50,529 nucleotides of DNA. It comes from Flavobacteriaceae bacterium (GTDB lineage Bacteria > Bacteroidota > Bacteroidia > Flavobacteriales > Flavobacteriaceae). The stretch spans positions 1 to 50,529 of the forward strand of contig JABHGH010000061.1 in assembly GCA_018672145.1 (NCBI GenBank), in the 5' to 3' direction. Positions 25,490 to 32,590 of the stretch are shown piece after piece; positions within the stretch are counted from its first letter, which is position 1; each line of letters starts with the position of its first letter. The position numbers and the translations under genes are program-made. The notes under the pieces are model-generated. The model made no database searches. It had not been told where the DNA came from and worked only from the letters and a program-made list of their open reading frames with translations.

Positions 25490-26166
25490 AATGATTTGGT
25501 TGAAGTGTTTTTTAAAATAATTTCTGGAAGGATTTCATTAAGCAGATGTGCTTTACGCAAAATCATGGCGTGTGTTCCTCCCTTGACAGCAATGTAATTT
25601 TTGATATTAAAAACGGGGATTAGAGCGTCATGCGTCCCATGAATGTGGATAACCTTTGGGTCGGCTTCTTTTTGATCCCATTGGAAAAAATGATGAAGAG
25701 CCCATTGTAAATATTCTTTACTTCGAAACGACAAGTAGTGCTTATAAAGTCCCATTCTTTTTCGCATCGATGGTCCAAACACAAACCCGATAAAATCTTC
25801 TGTTTTATCAATCCATTGCGTTGGGAAGTATTTATAAGCTTTGGATCTTCTGCCGAGCATGATGTGGACGGGAAATTCTTTATATGACTTCACACTGGAA
25901 ATAATAATCACCTTGTGGCATGGAATGATTTTGCTCATTTCTTGCACAAGGATTCCCCCAAAAGAAACACCTAACAAAATAGGATTCTTTTTTTTGATTT
26001 TTTCACACATCCGTTTAGAGAAACTTTGAATAGATTCATTAGGAAGCGGATCTATCCATTCTAATTTGTGGATAACAAACGGTTTTGGCAAGCGAATGAA
26101 TTCAAATATCTTAGAATTTGCCGCTAATCCAGGCATGCAATACAGGTGAATTTCTTCGTTCAGCAT
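25486..26166 (-). CDS. Alpha/beta hydrolase
   Basis: 226 residues with a compact alpha/beta hydrolase pattern: the nucleophile elbow GVSFGG (Ser68), an Asp in HIHGTHDALIP (near residue 180) and a His in KGGTHAM (near 198), giving a complete Ser-Asp-His triad. The N-terminus LYCMPGLAANSKIF contains the oxyanion-region Pro-Gly-Leu. There is no signal peptide, so it is probably cytoplasmic. It is encoded upstream of, and overlaps by 4 nt (ATGA), the lytic transglycosylase gene. The substrate cannot be deduced; esterase or thioesterase activity is most likely. Confidence 0.85.
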   Translation of the reverse strand: MLNEEIHLYCMPGLAANSKIFEFIRLPKPFVIHKLEWIDPLPNESIQSFSKRMCEKIKKKNPILLGVSFGGILVQEMSKIIPCHKVIIISSVKSYKEFPVHIMLGRRSKAYKYFPTQWIDKTEDFIGFVFGPSMRKRMGLYKHYLSFRSKEYLQWALHHFFQWDQKEADPKVIHIHGTHDALIPVFNIKNYIAVKGGTHAMILRKAHLLNEILPEIILKNTSTKSL

Positions 26167-26197
26167 ACTACAAATCTAATGTCTTTTTTATTTTTCC

Positions 26198-26205
26198 TAA
26201 ATTTG
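26198..26205 (+). promoter_or_regulatory. Possible -7 element for the GNAT-like gene
   Basis: TAAATTTG, an exact TAnnTTTG, 15 nt before the ATG at 26221. A transcript would start about 7-10 nt before that ATG, which supports choosing it over the upstream in-frame GTG at 26146. No -33 TTG is seen. Confidence 0.45.
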
Positions 26206-26220
26206 CATAAAATTACCCAC

Positions 26221-26505
26221 ATGGAAATTACTGATAATTCATTTCTGCGTCAATTCGAAACTGAAACTGCTGAAGGTCTAGCTAAGATAGAATATGCTGA
26301 ACAAGAGAGGAAAATATTTTTAACAAAACTCATCGTTCCTCAGGATCAAAATGATGCTTCTTTTAAGGATGATTTTATCAAAGAAGTCCTCGCTATCATC
26401 GAAGATCGTAACGTTAGCATGATGCCTACTAGCCCCGAAATAGTAAGTTTTATTCGTAAAAACAAAAAATATCGCAGCTTACTTCCGGTCGGCGTTCGCA
26501 TCTAA
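26221..26505 (+). CDS. Small GNAT-like (YjdJ-type) protein, degenerate CoA loop
   Basis: 94 residues from the ATG at 26221; the frame is open to a GTG at 26146, but that stretch overlaps the divergent hydrolase gene and precedes the -7 box. The layout ITDNSFLRQFETETAEGLAK, then IEYAEQERKIFLTKLIVPQ, and the ending TSPEIVSFIRKNKKYRSLLP matches the small single-domain YjdJ/GCN5-like acetyltransferases, which have the same SP..V.. F I ..N..Y ending. Those proteins normally carry a glycine-rich acetyl-CoA loop after the Val-Pro; here the sequence is QDQNDASFKDDF with no glycine. It may bind a ligand without catalysis, or be inactive. Its TAA overlaps the mtaB stop by 4 nt. Confidence 0.75.
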   Translation: MEITDNSFLRQFETETAEGLAKIEYAEQERKIFLTKLIVPQDQNDASFKDDFIKEVLAIIEDRNVSMMPTSPEIVSFIRKNKKYRSLLPVGVRI

Positions 26506-27860
26506 ACGAGTGCCTTTGTTAAATCAAATCGAACCATCCCACTTGCATCTATGTGAGTGAGCTTTGCAGCTAAGGTCTGATTTTGAAAATCAGGATTCCA
26601 AGGCATTCTCACCTTTACATAATTTTCTGTAAAACCGTGGATATACCCTTCTTTGTTCTCGGATTCAAAAAGAATTGTTTTTGTTTTATGAAGCTGACTC
26701 TCATAAAAAGCATGGCGCTTTTTTGCCGACAAACCTCGTAACATTTTACTGCGCTTGGTTCGAATATTTTTTGGCACATGATTCCCCATTGCAGCCGCTG
26801 GAGTGTTTGGTCGCTCGGAATACGAAAACACATGTAAATAGGACACAGGGAGATCTACTAAAAAATGATATGTGTCAAGAAAGTGATCTTCTGTTTCTCC
26901 AGGGAATCCAACTATCACATCCACGCCAATACAGGCATCTGGCATTGCGCTTTTAATCTTCGCAACGCGTTCTGCATAAAGTTCGCGCTGATAACGTCGT
27001 CGCATTTGACCTAAAATTTCGTTATTGCCGCTTTGTAAAGGAATATGAAAGTGGGGGACAAAGCGTTTTGAACTTGCAACAAAACAAATAAGGTCCTCCA
27101 ATAACAAGTTTGGTTCTATAGACGATATGCGAAAACGATCAATGCCCTCCACTTGATCAAGGGACTGAACCAACTCTAAAAAAGTGTGCTCATGCTTTTT
27201 GTTTCCAAACTCACCCTTGCCATAGTCTCCAATGTTGACGCCAGTAAGAACAATCTCTTTGATGTCCTGATCAACAATTTCCTTCGCTTGCCTGATGATG
27301 TTGTCTAAGCTATCGCTTCGAGACAGTCCGCGCGCCTGTGGAATGGTGCAATATGTACATTTATAATCACAACCATCTTGTACTTTTAGAAAAGCACGTG
27401 TTCGCTCCCCTATTGCATAGCTGCTTATATAGGTGTCCGTTTCTTCAATAGCACAAGCATGAACCTGTGTTTTTTCTTTATTAGAAATGTCGTGGAGATA
27501 AGAAACAACGTCAAACTTTTCCTTAGCACCCAACACAAGGTCAACACCATCAACTTTAGCGAGCTCATGTGGCTGCAATTGGGCATAACACCCAACCGCA
27601 ATAAGAAATGCCTCTGGATTTCTTTTGTGTGTTTGTCGAGCTAATGAAGTGAATTTTTTGTCTGCATTGTCCGTGACAGAACAAGTGTTGATCACATAGA
27701 TGTCTGCTTTGTCCTCAAAGGGTACTCTTTCATAGCCCGCAGACGTAAACTTTCGAGCCAATGTAGATGTCTCCGAAAAGTTCAGTTTACAGCCCAGCGT
27801 GTGAAAAGCAACAGTATGAGGTCTCAAACTTGTATTAATTTTTCTACTTTTATCCTGCAA
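26502..27860 (-). CDS. mtaB: tRNA t6A37 methylthiotransferase MtaB
   Basis: 452 residues. MtaB converts N6-threonylcarbamoyladenosine at tRNA position 37 to the 2-methylthio form, using two 4Fe-4S clusters. The N-terminal UPF0004 domain has its three cluster cysteines in TLGCKLN, INTCSVTD and VGCYAQ. The radical SAM motif CDYKCTYC lies around residue 165, and a TRAM-like RNA-binding tail ends the protein. No ATG is available near the family's usual start: the frame opens with TTG at 27858-27860, and a further TTG occurs at codon 12. The first TTG coincides with a promoter-like TATATTTG (27858-27865), so the true start may be the second. Only 11 nt separate it from the divergent solute-binding gene. 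Confidence 0.94.
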   Translation of the reverse strand: MQDKSRKINTSLRPHTVAFHTLGCKLNFSETSTLARKFTSAGYERVPFEDKADIYVINTCSVTDNADKKFTSLARQTHKRNPEAFLIAVGCYAQLQPHELAKVDGVDLVLGAKEKFDVVSYLHDISNKEKTQVHACAIEETDTYISSYAIGERTRAFLKVQDGCDYKCTYCTIPQARGLSRSDSLDNIIRQAKEIVDQDIKEIVLTGVNIGDYGKGEFGNKKHEHTFLELVQSLDQVEGIDRFRISSIEPNLLLEDLICFVASSKRFVPHFHIPLQSGNNEILGQMRRRYQRELYAERVAKIKSAMPDACIGVDVIVGFPGETEDHFLDTYHFLVDLPVSYLHVFSYSERPNTPAAAMGNHVPKNIRTKRSKMLRGLSAKKRHAFYESQLHKTKTILFESENKEGYIHGFTENYVKVRMPWNPDFQNQTLAAKLTHIDASGMVRFDLTKALV

Positions 27861-27871
27861 ATATACTATCC

Positions 27872-29494
27872 TTGAAAAGGAACAAAAAATTTAGATTTAT
27901 AGTTCGTATATCCACCCTCATTGTTATTGGATTTTCCATGAGCTGTACGCGTCAAACGGGTGAAAACAACCACCAGGTTTTCAGGTTAAATATTCACGAA
28001 AACATCAACACACTTGATCCCGCTTACGCTCGTGATTTACGAAGTATCTGGGCAATGAATCAACTGTTTAATGGGTTGGTAAAGCTGGATGCGGAGCTAA
28101 ATATTCAACCCGATATCGCTAAAAGTTGGGATATTTCGGACGATGGCTTAGTCTATCATTTTTATTTAAGAGATGACGTTTACTTCCATGAATCCTCCCT
28201 TTTTGCAGGAGCCAAAACACGAAAAGTGGTTGCTAGTGATTTTAAGTATAGCTTTGACCGAATAAAAGACTCTAAGATTGCATCGCCAGGCTTGTGGACA
28301 TTAGAAAATGTCGCGTCATATAAAGCAGTTCATGACAGTGTGTTTCAAATAACATTAAAGTCACCCTTTAGCCCCTTTCTGGGTATTCTAAGCATGAAGT
28401 ACCTCAGCGTACTTCCTGAAGAGCTTCGTGCAAACACAGACCATAACATTGGAGTGAAACCCATAGGTACAGGCCCTTTTTACGCAAAAGCTTGGATGCC
28501 AAATTTAAAAATGGTTCTTCGAAAAAACACTCTTTATTTTGAGACCAACAAAAAAGGGCAACAACTACCTCATTTAGAAGCAGTCGCGATCACATTTGTG
28601 CCAGACAAACAAAGTGAGTTTTTACTTTTTTTACAAGGAAAATTGGATATGCTTAACTCGCTAGACTCCTCATACAAGGATGAGCTTTTGGATAAAAACG
28701 GGGAACTACACCCCCATTTTGCAACCAAATACAAGCTGTTGCGATCGCCATACCTCAATACCGAATACATTGGTATTTATATGGATGCTTTGATTCCTGA
28801 AATTCAGTCAAACGCATTACGAAAAGCACTCAACTATGCGATTGATCGCAATGAGATGATTCGGTTTTTGAAGAATAACATAGGGAGCCCCTCAAACAAA
28901 GGGTTTATTCCAAATGGTCTGAATAATAATCTAGATATAAACGGCTACTCGTATGATCCAGGTAAGGCAAAGAAACTTATAGAGGAGTTCCGAAAAGAAA
29001 CGGGAATTCAAAATCCACGCCTGACCCTCTCGACTGATGCCAACTATGTTGATCTTTGCACCTATTTGCAAAACACTTATAAACAACTTGGGATAGAGCT
29101 CGAAATTGAAGTGATGCCACCAGCAGCTTTACGAGAAGCCAAATCCAACGGAAAACTTCAACTGTTTCGAGCGAGTTGGGTTGCAGACTACCCTGATCCT
29201 GAAAACTATCTCCTGCCATACCATTCTTCAAATTTCAGTCCTTATGGTCCAAATTACACTCACTACAGCAATCCAGCTTTTGATAAGGGCTATAAAGAAA
29301 TCACTGCCGAACTGGATATTGAAAAACGAAAAGAAATGATAAGTGAATTGGATCAGAAATTGATTGATGAAGCTCCCTTTGTTCTGCTGTATTATGACGA
29401 GATTTTACGTTTTTTACAGCCCAACGTAAAAGGAATGGAAATTAATCCCATTAACATGCTTGATTTACTAAACGTTCGTAAAGAAAAAAGTTAG
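27872..29494 (+). CDS. Family 5 solute-binding lipoprotein (peptide/nickel ABC type)
   Basis: 540 residues. From the TTG at 27872 the protein has a good lipoprotein signal: basic MKRNKKFR, a hydrophobic stretch and GFSMSC with lipid-attachment Cys25. The first downstream ATG would remove this signal, so TTG is preferred. The SBP_bac_5 pattern follows: NINTLDPAYARDLRSIWAMN, then PDIAKSWDISDDGLVYHFYL and DFKYSFDRI near 120-130, with ALNYAIDR and the C-terminal lobe later. Relatives (DppA/OppA) bind oligopeptides or nickel complexes and feed an ABC importer. No permease or ATPase gene lies nearby, so partners are elsewhere or this protein works alone. Its TAG overlaps the GlmU-family stop by 4 nt. 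Confidence 0.92.
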   Translation: MKRNKKFRFIVRISTLIVIGFSMSCTRQTGENNHQVFRLNIHENINTLDPAYARDLRSIWAMNQLFNGLVKLDAELNIQPDIAKSWDISDDGLVYHFYLRDDVYFHESSLFAGAKTRKVVASDFKYSFDRIKDSKIASPGLWTLENVASYKAVHDSVFQITLKSPFSPFLGILSMKYLSVLPEELRANTDHNIGVKPIGTGPFYAKAWMPNLKMVLRKNTLYFETNKKGQQLPHLEAVAITFVPDKQSEFLLFLQGKLDMLNSLDSSYKDELLDKNGELHPHFATKYKLLRSPYLNTEYIGIYMDALIPEIQSNALRKALNYAIDRNEMIRFLKNNIGSPSNKGFIPNGLNNNLDINGYSYDPGKAKKLIEEFRKETGIQNPRLTLSTDANYVDLCTYLQNTYKQLGIELEIEVMPPAALREAKSNGKLQLFRASWVADYPDPENYLLPYHSSNFSPYGPNYTHYSNPAFDKGYKEITAELDIEKRKEMISELDQKLIDEAPFVLLYYDEILRFLQPNVKGMEINPINMLDLLNVRKEKS

Positions 29495-30660
29495 GGCTTT
29501 CGATGCTTTGTTGTTCGATCAAAAACCTCCCTTATTCGGCTTTCATCATCAGGAGTCAAGTCTGCTCCTCTACGTTCCTTCATTCGTTTGGCAGTTTCCA
29601 GTACTTTGTCAATTCGATTCTCAACAAATCCTTGTGATCCACCACGCGAAAAGCTTGGTATGAATTGTCGTGGAAATCCATTACCAAACAGGTTGCATCC
29701 TACTCCTACAACAGTGGCAGTGTTAAAAGTAGTTTGAATAGAACACTGTGAATGATCACCCATCAGAAGGCCACAAAACTGCAATCCTGTTTTTGCAAAA
29801 CCTCCATAGGGATAGTCCCAAGCACGAATTGTATTATAATCATTCTTAAGATTGGAAGCGTCTGAGCCAGCGCCAATATTGCACCACTGCCCAATGACTG
29901 CGTTACCTAAAAACCCATCATGCCCCTTATTACTGTTGCCAAAAAATACCACATTATTGAGTTCGCCACCAACTTTAACACTCGGTCCAAAAGAACAGTT
30001 TTCATAAACCTTAGCACCCATTTTAATCACACTGTTTTTACCAATGTAGAGTGGCCCTCTAAGTAATGCACCTTCCATTACACTAGCACCTTCATCAATA
30101 TATATATGACCCTTAGACGTGTTTAGTGTTGTGGCTTCCATATTGACATTGTCCGCAATAAAAATTGATCCATTGCCCAAAACAGTATTCGAATTGGCGA
30201 TTGAATTGCTATTTTGATCGTTGACTAGTAAAGTGAAATCATGATGCAACGCATCTGCATTATGGGAAAAAATATCCCACGTATGTTTTATATGAATGTA
30301 CTGATCTTCATCGACAGATATCACATCATAATCACGAACTAAAGAATCGTCAGAAAAAGCATCGCCATAATAAGCCAACAGCGTGCCATTTGATTCCAGT
30401 TTCTGACCAGGCTGCAAAGACCGAACAGCTTGTAGAAAAAACTTGGAAGGTATAACAGAAGCCAGAATGCAAACATCCGCTTTGGAAGCTTTTGGAACGC
30501 TCAAATAGGAAATCGTTTCAACATCAACAGTCGTTTCCATAAGACGAGCCCAACGATCACGAAAAGTCATCATTCCCATAAATATATCTGCAACTGGTCG
30601 CAAATAAACAAAAGGCAACAAATGCTCACGTTGTTTTCCGTCAAACAATCGAATATGCAT
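29491..30660 (-). CDS. GlmU-family protein / putative sugar nucleotidyltransferase
   Basis: 389 residues. The opening HIRLFDGKQREHLLPFVYLR followed by PVADIFMGMMTFRDRW is the signature of a Bacteroidota family annotated as GlmU-like. From about residue 155 to 345 it has a left-handed beta-helix with hexapeptide turns (IFIADNV, IYIDEGASV, LYIGKNSVIKMGAKV, VIGQWCNIGAG). Unlike true GlmU, I do not see the N-terminal pyrophosphorylase loop (LAAGxGTRM), so the uridylyltransferase half is either highly divergent or non-catalytic. It may transfer an acyl group or act in cell-envelope sugar metabolism. It follows rpmE2 but is separated from it by a terminator. Confidence 0.85.
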   Translation of the reverse strand: MHIRLFDGKQREHLLPFVYLRPVADIFMGMMTFRDRWARLMETTVDVETISYLSVPKASKADVCILASVIPSKFFLQAVRSLQPGQKLESNGTLLAYYGDAFSDDSLVRDYDVISVDEDQYIHIKHTWDIFSHNADALHHDFTLLVNDQNSNSIANSNTVLGNGSIFIADNVNMEATTLNTSKGHIYIDEGASVMEGALLRGPLYIGKNSVIKMGAKVYENCSFGPSVKVGGELNNVVFFGNSNKGHDGFLGNAVIGQWCNIGAGSDASNLKNDYNTIRAWDYPYGGFAKTGLQFCGLLMGDHSQCSIQTTFNTATVVGVGCNLFGNGFPRQFIPSFSRGGSQGFVENRIDKVLETAKRMKERRGADLTPDDESRIREVFDRTTKHRKP

Positions 30661-30682
30661 ATTGATACAAATATCTAAAAAT

Positions 30683-30707
30683 AAAAAAACCTCTCTAATG
30701 AGAGGTT
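30683..30707 (-). terminator. Intrinsic terminator of rpmE2
   Basis: Reverse strand: AACCTCTC-ATTA-GAGAGGTT, an 8-bp stem, followed by seven T. A 16-bp perfect palindrome (TTTAGATCGATCTAAA, 30706-30721) lies immediately before it on the transcript, so two hairpins are stacked. Confidence 0.85.
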
Positions 30708-30728
30708 TAGATCGATCTAAAAAAAAGT

Positions 30729-30980
30729 TTATTTTTTAAACTTAGCGTATTTATTCTTGAACTTATCAATTCGTCCAGCAGTATCAACCAACTTGGCCTT
30801 ACCAGTATAGAACGGATGAGAAGTTCTTGAAATCTCTAGTTTGATTAAGGGATACTCTACCCCTTCAACATCTATTTTTTCTTTTGAATTGGCTGTGGAC
30901 TTTGTGATAAAAACGTCGTCATTAGACATGTCTTTGAAGGCAACCAATCTATAATTTTCGGGATGCACACCTGATTTCAT
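30729..30980 (-). CDS. rpmE2: 50S ribosomal protein L31, type B
   Basis: 83 residues, beginning MKSGVHPENYRLVAFKDMSN and containing the L31 signature SRTSHPFYTGKAKLVDTAGR before a basic tail. There are no cysteines, so this is the zinc-free type B form. In organisms with both forms, type B is used when zinc is scarce; whether a zinc-binding paralogue exists here cannot be seen, and in many Flavobacteriaceae type B is the only one. It has its own terminator and probable promoter. Confidence 0.96.
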   Translation of the reverse strand: MKSGVHPENYRLVAFKDMSNDDVFITKSTANSKEKIDVEGVEYPLIKLEISRTSHPFYTGKAKLVDTAGRIDKFKNKYAKFKK

Positions 30981-31004
30981 AGGTCTTTGTAATTAAAATG
31001 AGCG

Positions 31005-31012
31005 CAAATTTA
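31005..31012 (-). promoter_or_regulatory. Possible -7 element for rpmE2
   Basis: Reverse strand TAAATTTG, an exact TAnnTTTG, 24 nt before the rpmE2 ATG. The -33 position has TGG in place of TTG. Confidence 0.5.
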
Positions 31013-31052
31013 ATGGTTTTTCCTAATTTTACCATAAAATCAATCAAATATC

Positions 31053-31565
31053 ATGAAAACAAATATACCTACTATTCGTTCGTTCGCCTATAAATATGGT
31101 GCAATCTATGGTGGAATCACCATTGCATTCAGCCTAATGCTCCATATCATGGAACTCACTTACTCTGGTTCTAAAATTCCAGAATTCATTAATTATGCAA
31201 TTTTATTTGCCACCATCGTCTTCGCTATCTATAGTTTTCGTTCAGCAAATGGCAGATTGCTCAGCGTGGGACAGGCTGTTAAATTGGGCACAGGGACAGC
31301 ACTAATTGCAGGAGTTTTTACTGTTTTGTACCTCTTGCTTTTTTCAAATGTCATAGAGCCTGATTTTGTAGAAAGACTCGGAAAGGAAGTAACTGCAAAA
31401 CAACTTATTGAAAAAATGCCAAACCTAACTCAAGATCAAATTCAGCAACAAATTGATTTGCAGACTAAGTTCTTCTGGGTAAGCTATCCTTTCATTTTAA
31501 TTGTCTTTATCATATTTGGCTTGGTAATTAGTTGGATTACTGGACTCATTGCACGTAGACAATAA
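31053..31565 (+). CDS. DUF4199 domain-containing membrane protein
   Basis: 170 residues with four predicted membrane segments (about 12-33, 42-62, 78-101, 143-167) and one loop between the last two containing ERLGKEVTAKQLIEKMPNLT. The opening SFAYKYGAIYGGITIAFSLM and the ending FGLVISWITGLIARRQ are what I associate with DUF4199, a Bacteroidota family. It precedes the GT2 gene by 13 nt, a pairing I recall as common in Flavobacteriaceae, so a role in glycan or lipid metabolism at the inner membrane is possible. No catalytic motif is visible. Confidence 0.85.
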   Translation: MKTNIPTIRSFAYKYGAIYGGITIAFSLMLHIMELTYSGSKIPEFINYAILFATIVFAIYSFRSANGRLLSVGQAVKLGTGTALIAGVFTVLYLLLFSNVIEPDFVERLGKEVTAKQLIEKMPNLTQDQIQQQIDLQTKFFWVSYPFILIVFIIFGLVISWITGLIARRQ

Positions 31566-31578
31566 ATAGAATTCTCTA

Positions 31579-32538
31579 GTGAACAAACTCTCTGTTACAG
31601 ATGTATCCATTGTAATTCCTTTTTTAGACGAAGCGGAATCATTACCTGAACTTTATGAACAAATCATGGAGGTGGTTCTCAAATCGGCTTGGTCTTATGA
31701 AATCATTTTTGTCGATGACGGAAGCCATGATGATGGTTGGGATTTTGTACGCTCTATAAGCAAAACCAATCCTTTTATTAAAGGAATCAAGTTTACCCGC
31801 AACTACGGAAAATCTCAAGCATTGCATGTCGGGTTTGAGCTTGCTCAGGGCGAAGTTGTTTTTACGATGGATGCTGACTTGCAAGACAACCCACATGAGT
31901 TACCTGTTCTTTATAACAAGTTAATCAACGAAAACCTTGATATTGTTTCTGGGTGGAAAAAAATTCGGCACGACCCTTTGTTTGGAAAAACAATTCCTTC
32001 CAAATTTTTTAACTGGACAGCCCGTCGATTTTCTGGTATTCCCTTAAATGATTTTAATTGTGGCTTAAAAGCATACAAAAGGGAAGTGGTCAAAGCAATC
32101 CATGTGCATGGAGAGATGCATCGCTACATTCCGTTACTTGCAAAACATGCTGGATACAGTGCTATTGGAGAGCAAGTTGTGGTACATAGCCGTCGAAAAT
32201 ATGGGAAAACAAAATTTGGGCTTGATCGATTTGTCAAAGGTTTTCTAGACCTCATTAGTTTGGTCTTTGTGCAACGCTTTGGCAAAAGACCCATGCACTT
32301 TTTTGGGCTTATCGGAAGTTTAATGCTCCTCACCGGGTTTTGCTTTGCCATTTATCTTGGTATTGACAAGCTATATCTTGAAACAGAAGGGCGTTTAATT
32401 ACTGAACGTCCAGAATTCTATATCTCCTTGACTACTATGATTTTGGGGAGTCAATTTTTTCTTGCCGGCTTTTTAGCGGAACTCATTATGCGCTCAAAAC
32501 AGAAAGCGCCAAACTATACCGTACGAGAAAAGATATAA
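31579..32538 (+). CDS. Family 2 glycosyltransferase, membrane-anchored
   Basis: 319 residues from a GTG start; no ATG is available before the conserved sequence begins. The GT-A fold begins VSIVIPFLDEAESLPEL, with VDDGS (about 45-49) and the metal-binding Asp98-x-Asp100 in FTMDADLQDNP. FNCGLKAYKREV is typical of the DPM1/GtrB/ArnC-like group that loads sugars on polyprenyl phosphate. Two C-terminal membrane helices (about 238-258 and 275-297) anchor it, as in GtrB. It would make a polyprenyl-phosphate sugar for envelope glycans. It probably forms a unit with the upstream DUF4199 gene; the phosphohexomutase behind it has its own -7 box. Confidence 0.92.
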   Translation: MNKLSVTDVSIVIPFLDEAESLPELYEQIMEVVLKSAWSYEIIFVDDGSHDDGWDFVRSISKTNPFIKGIKFTRNYGKSQALHVGFELAQGEVVFTMDADLQDNPHELPVLYNKLINENLDIVSGWKKIRHDPLFGKTIPSKFFNWTARRFSGIPLNDFNCGLKAYKREVVKAIHVHGEMHRYIPLLAKHAGYSAIGEQVVVHSRRKYGKTKFGLDRFVKGFLDLISLVFVQRFGKRPMHFFGLIGSLMLLTGFCFAIYLGIDKLYLETEGRLITERPEFYISLTTMILGSQFFLAGFLAELIMRSKQKAPNYTVREKI

Positions 32539-32563
32539 ATCAAGAAAAGACGATAGGATTACC

Positions 32564-32571
32564 TAACTTTG
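32564..32571 (+). promoter_or_regulatory. Possible -7 element for the phosphohexomutase
   Basis: TAACTTTG, an exact TAnnTTTG, 19 nt before the ATG at 32591. No TTG at -33. Confidence 0.4.
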
Positions 32572-32590
32572 TGTTTTGTAATTGAATTCG

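Noticed and set aside
27872..29494. An ABC peptide importer operon
   Set aside because: Only the binding lipoprotein is present. The single ABC gene in the window (34297-36120) is an exporter-type fusion and unrelated in position.
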